From the NCBI RefSeq assembly GCF_003202155.1, contig NZ_QFLI01000001.1, positions 744,001 through 808,000 of the forward strand: DNA of 64,000 nucleotides. The letters are read 5' to 3'. The position numbers were made by a program, and so were the translations under genes. Source of the DNA: Marinifilum breve (lineage in GTDB: Bacteria > Bacteroidota > Bacteroidia > Bacteroidales > Marinifilaceae). How positions within the stretch are numbered: position 1 is the stretch's first letter; the number at the start of each line of letters is the position of its first letter. This document shows positions 52,399-61,643 of this stretch, piece after piece. Under the pieces are notes generated by a model that had not been told where the DNA came from, did no database searches, and saw only the letters and a program-made list of their open reading frames with translations.

Positions 52399-53910
52399 TT
52401 ACCAGTTTGGATTTTGATCCAGAAGTTTGTTGTTATCAACTTCTACCTGAGGTAGAGGCCAGTAAAGGGTTCTGTCTCCTTCGAATGCCATAAAATGGTT
52501 CACAATGTTATCGGCATTTGCACGAACAGTTGCTTCCTCAAGTGTTCCCCATCTTTTCAGGTCGTAGTAACGGGTTCCTTCCAATCCAAATTCCACACGG
52601 CGCTCATGACGCAGGATGTTTCTCAATTCTGCCTGACTTAATCCTGCTCCTTCAACATCCTCGATTCGTGGCATGTTCACTCTTGCTCTCACTTCATTGA
52701 TTAAATCATAGATTTCCTGACTGATCTGATTGCTTTCAATTAAGGCTTCAGCGCGCATTAACAATACATCGGCATATCTTATCACGTAGAAATCCTGAGG
52801 TCCGTCTGACAAATATTCGGTGGTATTGCGAATGTACTTGTGCATGGCATATCCTGTCTTCACTTTCTTCTTTGCCAATGGGTTACCGCCTTCAATCCAG
52901 ACTTCTCCCGGGAATATTACGGATACATCCAAACGAGGATCACGATTCAATTTGTTATCATTGGCGTCGTACAATGGTGACTGATCAATTGGTAATCCAT
53001 CAATGCAGTAAAAGTCATCCACAAAGTTTGGCATTGGCTGGTGATGTGTTTGTGCTACCTTAGCCCAGGTACCCGAAAATGCTTCTCCATTGTTATCAGC
53101 CAAACCGCTCTCAAATCTTACCGAGAAAACCACCTCTGAATTCACCTCGTTGGCTGGTGTAAACAGGGTATTGTAATCCGAAAACAAGGTATAGGTTCCC
53201 AAATCAATAACCTGCTTGGCAGTAGCTTCTGCCTCGGTAAATTTTCCATCATACAGATATACTTTGGCTAACAAGCTTAATGCTGCCCCTTGATCGGCGT
53301 GACCAAAGTCTGCTGTTCCCAGCTTATCGGCTGCAAAGGTCAGATCTACAATCATTGCATCGTAAATCTCACGAACTGTGCTTTTTGCGATTGATGCAGT
53401 CTCAACGGTTTGAGGTTCCAGAATCAAGGGAACTTCTCCAAATCCATTGGCAAGGTTAAAATAAAACAATGCTCTTAAGAATTTGGCTTCACCCAGAATG
53501 GTGTTGATCTCATCCTCGCTCATGCTTTCAATGGTTGGTACATTGGCAATTACATTGTTACAGCGGGCAATTCCTTTGTAGGCACTTTCCCAAAATCCCT
53601 GCAAAAACCAATGAGTAGGATCTGTAGTTCCATCAGCAATGGGTTCCAATCCCATCCACTCCCATACATTATAGGAGTTATCACTCAAACAATCATGATC
53701 TCTAATTCCTGAATTGTAAACGCCACCACCATACATTGGCTTGCTCTGTAGTACATCGTAGCAACCGGTTAGGGCATATTCAGCATCACTCTTACTGCTC
53801 CAAAATGAGCCATCACTAATTTGATTGGGGTTGGAGGTATCCATAAAATCATCGGAACACGCACTCACAATCCCAAGTATCATGAATAAATATAATATCT
53901 TAATTTTCAT
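52399..53910 (-). CDS. susD: SusD/RagB family outer-membrane glycan-binding lipoprotein
   Basis: The protein (503 residues from the ATG at 53910; an ATG at 53928 would add six) has a lipobox (IVSAC), then the SusD pattern SDDFMDTSNPNQISDGSFWSSKSDAEYALTGCYDVL, a helical TPR-like core, the family motif AKFLRALFYFNLANGFGEVPLI, and the C-terminal RHERRVEFGLEGTRYYDLKRWG. It caps the SusC receptor as a lid and binds the oligosaccharide. It is immediately downstream of susC and followed by the hairpin at 52314-52351. Binding specificity cannot be read from the sequence. Confidence 0.97.
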   Translation of the reverse strand: MKIKILYLFMILGIVSACSDDFMDTSNPNQISDGSFWSSKSDAEYALTGCYDVLQSKPMYGGGVYNSGIRDHDCLSDNSYNVWEWMGLEPIADGTTDPTHWFLQGFWESAYKGIARCNNVIANVPTIESMSEDEINTILGEAKFLRALFYFNLANGFGEVPLILEPQTVETASIAKSTVREIYDAMIVDLTFAADKLGTADFGHADQGAALSLLAKVYLYDGKFTEAEATAKQVIDLGTYTLFSDYNTLFTPANEVNSEVVFSVRFESGLADNNGEAFSGTWAKVAQTHHQPMPNFVDDFYCIDGLPIDQSPLYDANDNKLNRDPRLDVSVIFPGEVWIEGGNPLAKKKVKTGYAMHKYIRNTTEYLSDGPQDFYVIRYADVLLMRAEALIESNQISQEIYDLINEVRARVNMPRIEDVEGAGLSQAELRNILRHERRVEFGLEGTRYYDLKRWGTLEEATVRANADNIVNHFMAFEGDRTLYWPLPQVEVDNNKLLDQNPNW

Positions 53911-53940
53911 CTGTCTATAATTTTTCATTAAGGTTTTTCT

Positions 53941-53992
53941 CCTTCCTAAGAAGGAATTTCATGAGCTTCATACTCATGGAAATCAACATTCC
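53941..53992 (-). promoter_or_regulatory. Hairpins between susC and susD
   Basis: The 72-bp susC-susD gap holds two short hairpins on the minus strand (CATGAG/CTCATG and CCTTC/GAAGG). Neither has a T-run. They may affect mRNA stability, but the evidence is weak. Confidence 0.3.
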
Positions 53993-54001
53993 TTAATTCA
54001 A

Positions 54002-57000
54002 TTAAAAAGTTAAATTAACACCCAAAGTATAGGTTTTAGCCAATGGGTAAGATTCACTTCTAATGTTACCTATCGCTTTTTCAGGATCCCAGTTCTTGTA
54101 ATCGGTAAAAGTCAATAGGTTCTGACCACTCATGTAAATTCTTAATCTCTCGATTCCAGCTTTCTTGCTTAAGGCTTGTGGGAAAGTGTAACCAATTTCC
54201 AGGTTCTTTAATCTCAGGTATGAAGCATCCTGCACCCAGTAAGATGATTGTTTGTCGTTGTCTCGGTTGTGACCCAGACGTGGGTATTTGCTACTTGGAT
54301 TTTCAGCAGTCCAACGATTTACCCAATCAGGAGTCCAGTTGGCTCTGTCACCATTTCCGGCATGGTTTCCTGTTCCACTTACGTAACGATCCACATTTTT
54401 CACTCCCTGGAACAAAAAGGCGAAATCAATTCCCTTATAGTTTAAACTACCATTCAGTCCGTAAGTAAATTCAGGAATCGGGTTCCCAATAATTACACGG
54501 TCATTGTCATCAATCTTTCCATCAGGTACCCCATCAGGTCCACTCACATCTTTGTAGATGATATCGCCAGGAGCAGCACTATTGGAAGGTGTTGCAGCAT
54601 TGGCTACCTCTTCATCGGTCTGGAAAATTCCGATTGCCTGCCATCCGTAGTAAGAGAACATGGCTTCTCCTTCTCGGTGAATTCTGTTGGTTGGATAGAA
54701 TTCTGTTCCTTTCAAGTCGGTCCATTCATTTTGGATTCTCGACAAGTTAAATCCTACCGAATAAGACAAATCACCTGTTTTGCCATGATATTCACCAGAT
54801 ACTTCCCAACCTTTATTTACTGCTTCACCAGCATTCTGATATGGTGCCGCACTACCTAAACTTAGAGGTTGAGGCAACTTCAACAGCAAATCATTGGTTC
54901 TCTTGTGGAAATAATCAAATGACATACTAAAGTTGTTTCCAATCCCAAAGTCAATACCAAGGTCATAGGTTTCCGTACTTTCCCATTTCAGGTTTCTGTT
55001 AGCCAAACCTGTAATGGCTGCACCTCCAACCAAACTGGCTCCATCGGTAAAAATATAATCCTGACCCAGGTTGTAAGTTTGCTCATAAGGGTAGAATGAG
55101 TTACCAATATTTTGATTTCCCAGTTTTCCCCAGCTGGCTCTCACTTTTAAATTCGACAGGAATTCTGCATCCGCAAGGAATGATTCCTCAGAAACTCTCC
55201 AGCCCACAGAGAATGATGGGAAGTAACCGGTTCTGTTTCCTTTTGCAAATCGTGAAGAACTGTCGATACGAAGATTGGCCTCAAAAAGGTATTTGCTATC
55301 GTATGCATAGTTTACGCGTCCGAAGAAAGATTGTAGCTTCAACTCCTGTGCAGAACCAGATACCGTTGGATCGATAGAACCTGCATTTAACTCATGAATC
55401 TCATTGTTTGGAAATCCACTGATCTGACTGTTCATGGCATCTTTGCGATAGGTCTCAATGGAATGTCCCAATAAGGCATTAATGGAGTGCTTGTCGAAAT
55501 CCACATTGTATTTTAAAATGTTCTCATTCAAAAGTCTGTGCCATGTGGCTGAATTGTCTTTCAAGGTATTAATGTCGTTGGTCACAACAGGATTCCCATC
55601 CAGATCATTCAATGAAAATGTTGGAGAAAATTTAGTTCCCAGTGCGTTATAATAACTGTAGGCTACATTGGTTCTGAATTCCAGGCCTTTTAACAAATTC
55701 AGGTTCGCATAAAACTTGGCATTCAAACGGTACTGATCATCTTCATTTTTACCCAATTGAGAACGGAAAGCTACGTTTTTAATAAAGAAAGCTTCACTAC
55801 CATCCTGTACTGCCCAATCGCCATTTGAATATTTTACCGGAGCCACTGGTGTATCAAAATAAATTCTTCTCATGATACCACCATCTCCTGATAGATCATC
55901 CAATGGTGACTTGATATTTTTCACACTACCATCGATGTTCACACCAATTTTCAACCACTTCTTAATTTGAGAGTCAATTTTAGCTCTCATATTGTATCGT
56001 TTGGCACTTGAGCCAAGCATGATCCCTTCCTGATCCATATAGTTCATGGAGAATACATAGGAAGTTTTTTCCGATCCTCCCGAAAAAGACAGGTAATGGT
56101 TGGTTACCGGACTCGTTCTAAAAATCTCTTTTGCCCAGTTGGTTTGAGAATAACGATCAGGATCCGATCCATCTTTGATTTTCGCAATCTCTTCCTCTGA
56201 ATATCTTACTTCTCCCGTAGCTTCATTGATCAATTCTGCATAGGTTGCCGCATCCATGATCTTTGGAAGTACACTAGCTTCCTGCCAGCCATAGTAGGCA
56301 TTGTACTTTACCTTTAATTTTCCGGCTTCACCCGTTTTTGTGGTAATCAGAATTACACCATTTGCCGCACGGCTACCATAAATAGCCGCCGAAGCAGCAT
56401 CCTTCAATACAGAAATGCTTTCAATATCAGATGGAGCTACATCTCCAAGGCTTCTTTCCACTCCATCAACCAAAACCAATGGTCCCGATTCTCCGTTGGT
56501 AGCAATACCACGAATGTGAATGGTTGCAGCATCCTTACCAGGCTGTCCACCTCCTTGAGTTAAATGAACCCCTGTCATTTTACCCTGCAACAACTGGGTG
56601 GTATTGGTCACAGGCTGGTTTACGGCATCATCAATTCGCATGGAAGAAACAGCACCCGTTAAATTCGCTTTTTTCTGGGTTCCATAACCCACCACAACAA
56701 CCTCATCAACACCAATGGTCTCTTCTTCGAGAACAACATCGATTTTTGATTCGGTCGAACACACTACTTCCTTGCTTTTGTATCCAATAAAACTGAATAG
56801 TAAAACATTTCCTTTCTCCGCTTCAATGGTATAATTGCCATCAAAATCGGTAACCGTTCCACTTGTAAATCCTTTAATGACGACGTTTACTCCGGGCAAA
56901 CCTAGTCCGGATTGATCTGAAACCTTCCCGGACACAGTAAGTGTTTGTGCATGTAGCATAGAGACAAAAGCGCACAATACTACACCCAGAAGACTTAGTT

Positions 57001-57019
57001 TTCGCATAGTTTTTTTCAT
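54002..57019 (-). CDS. susC: SusC/RagA family TonB-linked outer-membrane receptor
   Basis: The 1005-residue protein has a signal peptide (about 1-24), a carboxypeptidase-D-like domain (about 27-100), the conserved VDEVVVVGYGTQKK segment at 104-117, a plug domain (about 118-235, with GVHLTQGGGQPGKDAATIHIRG) and a beta-barrel to the C-terminus (ending TLGVNLTF). It imports glycan oligomers across the outer membrane using TonB energy, together with SusD, whose gene follows. The start codon is 9 bp after the stop of a 41-residue membrane protein gene. The length is typical of SusC. Confidence 0.97.
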   Translation of the reverse strand: MKKTMRKLSLLGVVLCAFVSMLHAQTLTVSGKVSDQSGLGLPGVNVVIKGFTSGTVTDFDGNYTIEAEKGNVLLFSFIGYKSKEVVCSTESKIDVVLEEETIGVDEVVVVGYGTQKKANLTGAVSSMRIDDAVNQPVTNTTQLLQGKMTGVHLTQGGGQPGKDAATIHIRGIATNGESGPLVLVDGVERSLGDVAPSDIESISVLKDAASAAIYGSRAANGVILITTKTGEAGKLKVKYNAYYGWQEASVLPKIMDAATYAELINEATGEVRYSEEEIAKIKDGSDPDRYSQTNWAKEIFRTSPVTNHYLSFSGGSEKTSYVFSMNYMDQEGIMLGSSAKRYNMRAKIDSQIKKWLKIGVNIDGSVKNIKSPLDDLSGDGGIMRRIYFDTPVAPVKYSNGDWAVQDGSEAFFIKNVAFRSQLGKNEDDQYRLNAKFYANLNLLKGLEFRTNVAYSYYNALGTKFSPTFSLNDLDGNPVVTNDINTLKDNSATWHRLLNENILKYNVDFDKHSINALLGHSIETYRKDAMNSQISGFPNNEIHELNAGSIDPTVSGSAQELKLQSFFGRVNYAYDSKYLFEANLRIDSSSRFAKGNRTGYFPSFSVGWRVSEESFLADAEFLSNLKVRASWGKLGNQNIGNSFYPYEQTYNLGQDYIFTDGASLVGGAAITGLANRNLKWESTETYDLGIDFGIGNNFSMSFDYFHKRTNDLLLKLPQPLSLGSAAPYQNAGEAVNKGWEVSGEYHGKTGDLSYSVGFNLSRIQNEWTDLKGTEFYPTNRIHREGEAMFSYYGWQAIGIFQTDEEVANAATPSNSAAPGDIIYKDVSGPDGVPDGKIDDNDRVIIGNPIPEFTYGLNGSLNYKGIDFAFLFQGVKNVDRYVSGTGNHAGNGDRANWTPDWVNRWTAENPSSKYPRLGHNRDNDKQSSYWVQDASYLRLKNLEIGYTFPQALSKKAGIERLRIYMSGQNLLTFTDYKNWDPEKAIGNIRSESYPLAKTYTLGVNLTF

Positions 57020-57028
57020 AACTAGTAA

Positions 57029-57154
57029 TTAGATTAAAATTGCAATAAAGATTACAGCCAGAATTGCGATCAAAAAGATGTACGCAATAAAATTAAGTAG
57101 CTTAAGCTTTCTCGATTCACTTTTCTGACCTGTAAAAGAGTTTGATTTATTCAT
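57029..57154 (-). CDS. Small membrane protein upstream of susC (41 residues)
   Basis: On the minus strand an ATG at 57154 opens a 41-codon frame that ends 9 bp before the susC start. It reads MNKSNSFTGQKSESRKLKLL, then NFIAYIFLIAILAVIFIAILI. The first half is hydrophilic and basic, and the second is one hydrophobic helix of about 22 residues that ends the protein, giving a predicted N-in single-span membrane protein. The 9-bp spacing suggests translational coupling with susC. I do not recognise a family. The alternative is that it is a chance frame, but a frame this hydrophobic with a basic juxtamembrane patch is unlikely by chance. Confidence 0.7.
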   Translation of the reverse strand: MNKSNSFTGQKSESRKLKLLNFIAYIFLIAILAVIFIAILI

Positions 57155-57305
57155 TTTCCTTACAAATAATTTCTACTTGCAAGATCTCTGAAAAACGCCC
57201 CTTCTTAGAATCTAATACTTCATCAACAAGGGGGAAATCAATCTATTTTAAAGGGGTTATTTATTGCAAGTGCGAAGGGCTAAACCTTCACTCAATCATA
57301 CTTAT

Positions 57306-60300
57306 CTATTGTTTTTCAATATTTTGCCTATAGTCGGATGGTGAACTGCCAAATAATTCCCGAAAACATTTGCGGAAATATTTCAAGTCAGAAATACCAA
57401 CCTGCACCGAAATTTCTGCAATCGTTTTTTGTGGATCTGCCAACAATTGAGCTGCTCTTTTTAAACGAATCGTTCTAATAAAAATACTGGTTGACATCCC
57501 TGTAAGTTGTTTTAATTTTCGATACAGGGTGGAGCTGCTCATGTTTAGAGAAGAGGCCAGTACTTCTGTATTAAAATCTGCTTCGTGCATTTGTTTTTCT
57601 ACAATTTGTACGGCTTTGTTTAAGAAGTCTTCCTCATAGGATGAGATTTCTATGTCAGTAGGTTCCAATTTCACTTTCTTGCTGAAGGATTCTTTCAACA
57701 TCTTCCTGTTTTTCAGCAAAGAATAGACTCTTGTCTTTAACTCTTCAGGATTGAAAGGTTTCGTCAGATAGGCATCGGCACCTGTTGTCAATCCTTTAAT
57801 TTTAAACTGATCGGCTGTTTTTGCCGTCAGCAGTATTATTGGAATATGAGCCGTTCTTTCCTCTTTTTTAATCTTCTCACACAGCTCAAATCCATCCATT
57901 CCCGGCATCATCACATCCGAAATAATGATATCCGGTATGCTCTGCATGGCATTGGCATATCCCTCTATTCCATCAAACTTTTGAATGACATCATAGTCTT
58001 CTCCCAGCATATCCGCAATATAATTGTTGATATCTTCCTGATCTTCTACAATTAAAATGACATCTCTTTCTCCCTTCTCTTTCTTCACCTGTCTTTTGGG
58101 TGCAGGCACATCTACAGCAGGCTGCACAAATTCTCCCATAGGTTCTTGCGCTTCTGATATCACTTCAAGCTGGTTTTCTTCATACTGCTCTTTCCCTAAC
58201 AGCAGTTCTATGGTAAATACAGTTTCCACATTTCTGGTACTTCTTACCGCAAGCACTCCCTGGTGCAACTCCACGATCCTCTTCGAAAGGGCCAGGCCAA
58301 TCCCGGAACCACCTCTTGAGCGATTCAAATTGCTTTCTACCTGGTAGAAGCGGTCAAAAATTCGTTTCAAATCGCTTTCAGGAATTCCCTGACCATTGTC
58401 GCAAACCTGTATACTCACTTTCTCTTCCTCCCGCTTCACTTTTACAGCGATATGTCCTTCCTCCGAAACATACTTGAAGGCATTGGAGAGCAGGTTATTC
58501 AGAACAATCCCAATTTTCTCAGGATCGAACCAAAGGGTCAGCTGACTGACTTCATGTTCAAAAGACAATTCTACATTCTTACTTTCGGCCAAGGATCGAA
58601 ATGCTTTAATTTCCTGGTTCAGGAATTTAATCAGATCCAGTTTGCGAACCAGTATTTTCATCTTCCCGGTCTCTGCTTTTCTAAAGTCGAGCAATTGCCC
58701 TACCAGTCCCAATAGCTTTTTAGAGTTCTGTTCAATTACCTTTAGCTTTTTTCGTCCAAGGGAGGGAAGGTCCTCTCCCTTTAGCAGTTCCTGAACAGGA
58801 GCTAAAATCAGTGTCAGCGGCGTACGGAATTCGTGGGAAATGTTGGTGAAGAATCGCAGTTTCATTTCATTCAACTCGTTCACCTGATCGAGCTTCATGC
58901 TCTCCATCTCCAGACGGTGAGCCATCCTGCTCTGACGAACCGCTACCCACCTGATTAGTGCCACCAGTCCCAAAGCAATAAGGATATAGATTACAATGGC
59001 CCACCAGGACTTCCAAGGAGCGGGTATCACTTTGATGTGCAATCGCACAGGTTTCTCATTCCATACATTGTGATTGTTAGATGCCTTTACTTCAAACACA
59101 TACTTCCCTGCCCTTAGCTGGTTGTATGTAACGGTTCTGTTGCTTCCTGAATAATTCCATCTTGTATCGTAGTTCAAAAGACGATATGCATATTTATTTC
59201 GTTCTGGTGCATCGTAGGCCAGGGCAGCAAAAGTCAGTGAGAATTCACCTTCCCGGTGCGTCAACTCCAACTCCTCGGTATAGCTGATATTTTTTTCGAG
59301 AATATTTCTGCCATGCAACTCCTCGCCTGCCATTACCCTTTTGTTGTGCATTTCCAAACCAATAATGGCCGGATTGGGCAGCACAGTATTGTCTTTTATA
59401 TTTTCAGGATGGAAATAGTTGATTCCACTTGCTCCCCCGAAAAAGATCTCTCCATTGGAATTTTTAAACGCACAATCCTCGGAAAAACTCCTCCCCTGCA
59501 AACCATCACTTACATCGTAATTGCTAAATGACTTGCTGTCGGGGTTAAACCTGGAGATTCCGCTATTGGTGCTAATCCACAAATGCCTGTTTTCATCTGA
59601 TACTATTGCGTGAATATAGTCATCGGGCAAACCCTCCTTTTGATAGAAATGCTCTACCTGAAATTCGCCTGTGTTTCCTTCAGAAAGAAGGTTCAATCCG
59701 CTTGGAGTACCCAACAAATAAGTTGTCTCATCCAACTGGCACCAGCACAAGATAATATCGCTACTTAGCTGGTTGTTTTCTGCCAACTTCAGCTCTGAAA
59801 AATTCCCTGGCTTCTCATCGAAAAAATAAACTCCCTTGTAGGTTCCAATCCATGTGCGCTTCTTACTATCGGTACGGATAAAAGAAATTCTCTCATTCCG
59901 CAGGATAGAGTTTACGCCTGTAGAATACTGCTTCCAGTTTTCCTCCTTGGTATTTAGCTTTTCTCCAACCCATAAGCCTTGCTGCTGTGTTCCCAGCATT
60001 AAAAGGCCATCTTTTTCATGTATGGATAAGATTTTTCTGATTTGCAGATTTGCTGTTTCGGTGTAATTGGACAAGTAGTAATTTCCATTCCTGCTTATGA
60101 TCTCATGCAAACCAAAATTACTTCCTACCCACATTTTTCCATCTGCAGCCTCCCACATGCACTTGATCACCTTGTAATCAGGACCAACATTCTTAGGATC
60201 ATTGGGTTTAATCTCTACAAAACTGTTCCTGTCATTCGACAAGTAAAGTCCACCCCCCTTGGTGCCCAGCCATAGCTTTCCGCTTTTATCTTCCAGCAAG

Positions 60301-61379
60301 GACAGCATGTGGTAGTTTTCAATGCCTGTTCTTCTTTCATTGTACACCGAAATCCCCTGAAAAGGAGGCTGCTCACTCAAACGACATACTCCTCCACCAT
60401 CGGTACCTACCCAAATGGTACCCGTTTTATCCTCTATGATCTTAAGAACAATATCGTAATCGGTATTCAACTCACCTAGCATCTGAGGTTTCAGAACTTG
60501 TTTGCTAAACTGTTCCGAATCGGGATCGAAGCGAAACAGACCGCCTCCCCATGTTCCCATGTACACCATTCCCTTGGAATCAAGAAGTATGGAATAGGAA
60601 TTTCGGTTGAACCTTTTCTTCAGTTCAGAATCACCTCCTGGCAAATATCCCTTTGTTTTCCCGCTATCTAAGTCGTGCCTGATCAAGCCCTTATCCCAGG
60701 CAGTAATCCACAGTACATTTCTCCTGGCATCAATAAGTAAATCATTAATGTCCGATCGGTTATATGCACCCATTTTGAGTTTCTCAAACTTCTTCTCCTC
60801 TATCTTATATTGATATACTCCCCGATTGGTTCCTATCCATATGTTCCCCCTACCATCACTTTTTATGGCCGAAATCTTATGGTTCTCAAAATGATACTGA
60901 ATTGAATCGGTCTGCGGATTCCAGATGCTTATTCCCCCGGTCCAGCCTCCAAACCAAATGTTCCCATTGCTTTGCTCAAAAATGGAAACAATGCGATTGT
61001 CGCCAATCTGAGGCTTTGACAAGCTATCGTTTCTAAAATGCCTGAATTTCCCACTGCTGGGGTCATACATGTCCACCCCTCCTGATTTTGTTCCTATCCA
61101 AAATCTTCCCTTCGAATCTTCATACAAACATTCGATAGAAGGATTTGATATGCTGTTGGGGTCTCCCACCCTGGGTTTAAACTGTACGATCTCATAGCCA
61201 TCGTAACGATTTAAACCACCACGTGTGGCAAACCACATAAAGCCCTTTGAGTCGTGAACAATTCCGGTAATCTCATTCTGAGTTAGCCCATCTTCCACAG
61301 TTAAATATCGAACCACCTCGTTTTCGCAACGAAGCTGTTCTGCAATCAACAACAATAGTAAGAAAAGAAATGCTCTCAT
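57306..61379 (-). CDS. Hybrid two-component system sensor/regulator (HTCS)
   Basis: The 1357-residue protein joins sensor and regulator in one chain: signal peptide (about 1-18); periplasmic Reg_prop beta-propellers (about 20-710, many WIGT and WVGT repeats); a Y_Y_Y domain (about 715-785); a transmembrane helix (about 792-812); HisKA with H849 in ISHEFRTPL; HATPase (DNGQGIPE, GGSGIGLALSKRIVE); a receiver with D1155 in ISDVMMPG; and an AraC-type HTH at the C-terminus (TIAEISVQVGISDLKYFRKCFRELFG). It senses a glycan in the periplasm and activates the PUL. It is encoded just upstream of the small membrane protein and susC, on the same strand. Confidence 0.97.
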   Translation of the reverse strand: MRAFLFLLLLLIAEQLRCENEVVRYLTVEDGLTQNEITGIVHDSKGFMWFATRGGLNRYDGYEIVQFKPRVGDPNSISNPSIECLYEDSKGRFWIGTKSGGVDMYDPSSGKFRHFRNDSLSKPQIGDNRIVSIFEQSNGNIWFGGWTGGISIWNPQTDSIQYHFENHKISAIKSDGRGNIWIGTNRGVYQYKIEEKKFEKLKMGAYNRSDINDLLIDARRNVLWITAWDKGLIRHDLDSGKTKGYLPGGDSELKKRFNRNSYSILLDSKGMVYMGTWGGGLFRFDPDSEQFSKQVLKPQMLGELNTDYDIVLKIIEDKTGTIWVGTDGGGVCRLSEQPPFQGISVYNERRTGIENYHMLSLLEDKSGKLWLGTKGGGLYLSNDRNSFVEIKPNDPKNVGPDYKVIKCMWEAADGKMWVGSNFGLHEIISRNGNYYLSNYTETANLQIRKILSIHEKDGLLMLGTQQQGLWVGEKLNTKEENWKQYSTGVNSILRNERISFIRTDSKKRTWIGTYKGVYFFDEKPGNFSELKLAENNQLSSDIILCWCQLDETTYLLGTPSGLNLLSEGNTGEFQVEHFYQKEGLPDDYIHAIVSDENRHLWISTNSGISRFNPDSKSFSNYDVSDGLQGRSFSEDCAFKNSNGEIFFGGASGINYFHPENIKDNTVLPNPAIIGLEMHNKRVMAGEELHGRNILEKNISYTEELELTHREGEFSLTFAALAYDAPERNKYAYRLLNYDTRWNYSGSNRTVTYNQLRAGKYVFEVKASNNHNVWNEKPVRLHIKVIPAPWKSWWAIVIYILIALGLVALIRWVAVRQSRMAHRLEMESMKLDQVNELNEMKLRFFTNISHEFRTPLTLILAPVQELLKGEDLPSLGRKKLKVIEQNSKKLLGLVGQLLDFRKAETGKMKILVRKLDLIKFLNQEIKAFRSLAESKNVELSFEHEVSQLTLWFDPEKIGIVLNNLLSNAFKYVSEEGHIAVKVKREEEKVSIQVCDNGQGIPESDLKRIFDRFYQVESNLNRSRGGSGIGLALSKRIVELHQGVLAVRSTRNVETVFTIELLLGKEQYEENQLEVISEAQEPMGEFVQPAVDVPAPKRQVKKEKGERDVILIVEDQEDINNYIADMLGEDYDVIQKFDGIEGYANAMQSIPDIIISDVMMPGMDGFELCEKIKKEERTAHIPIILLTAKTADQFKIKGLTTGADAYLTKPFNPEELKTRVYSLLKNRKMLKESFSKKVKLEPTDIEISSYEEDFLNKAVQIVEKQMHEADFNTEVLASSLNMSSSTLYRKLKQLTGMSTSIFIRTIRLKRAAQLLADPQKTIAEISVQVGISDLKYFRKCFRELFGSSPSDYRQNIEKQ

Positions 61380-61643
61380 AGTTTCACAAATTTTCGGTCT
61401 GTATTCTCCAATGGGTAAGAGAATTTTGGTTATGGGTTCAAATTAATACTTTTAATAATAACAAAGCTTACAGAGGATACCAATTTATGCAATTCATCCT
61501 TATTTCAAATTGGCTGTAACAAAAAGTGGCTGTCTCCTTCGCAACAAGAAACAACCCCTTTCAAACCCATCCACTTTGAGCCAACAGGTAAACGAATGCA
61601 ATCCTTTTTCCAAAAGCATCCTTCCCCTTACATTTGTTATTCT

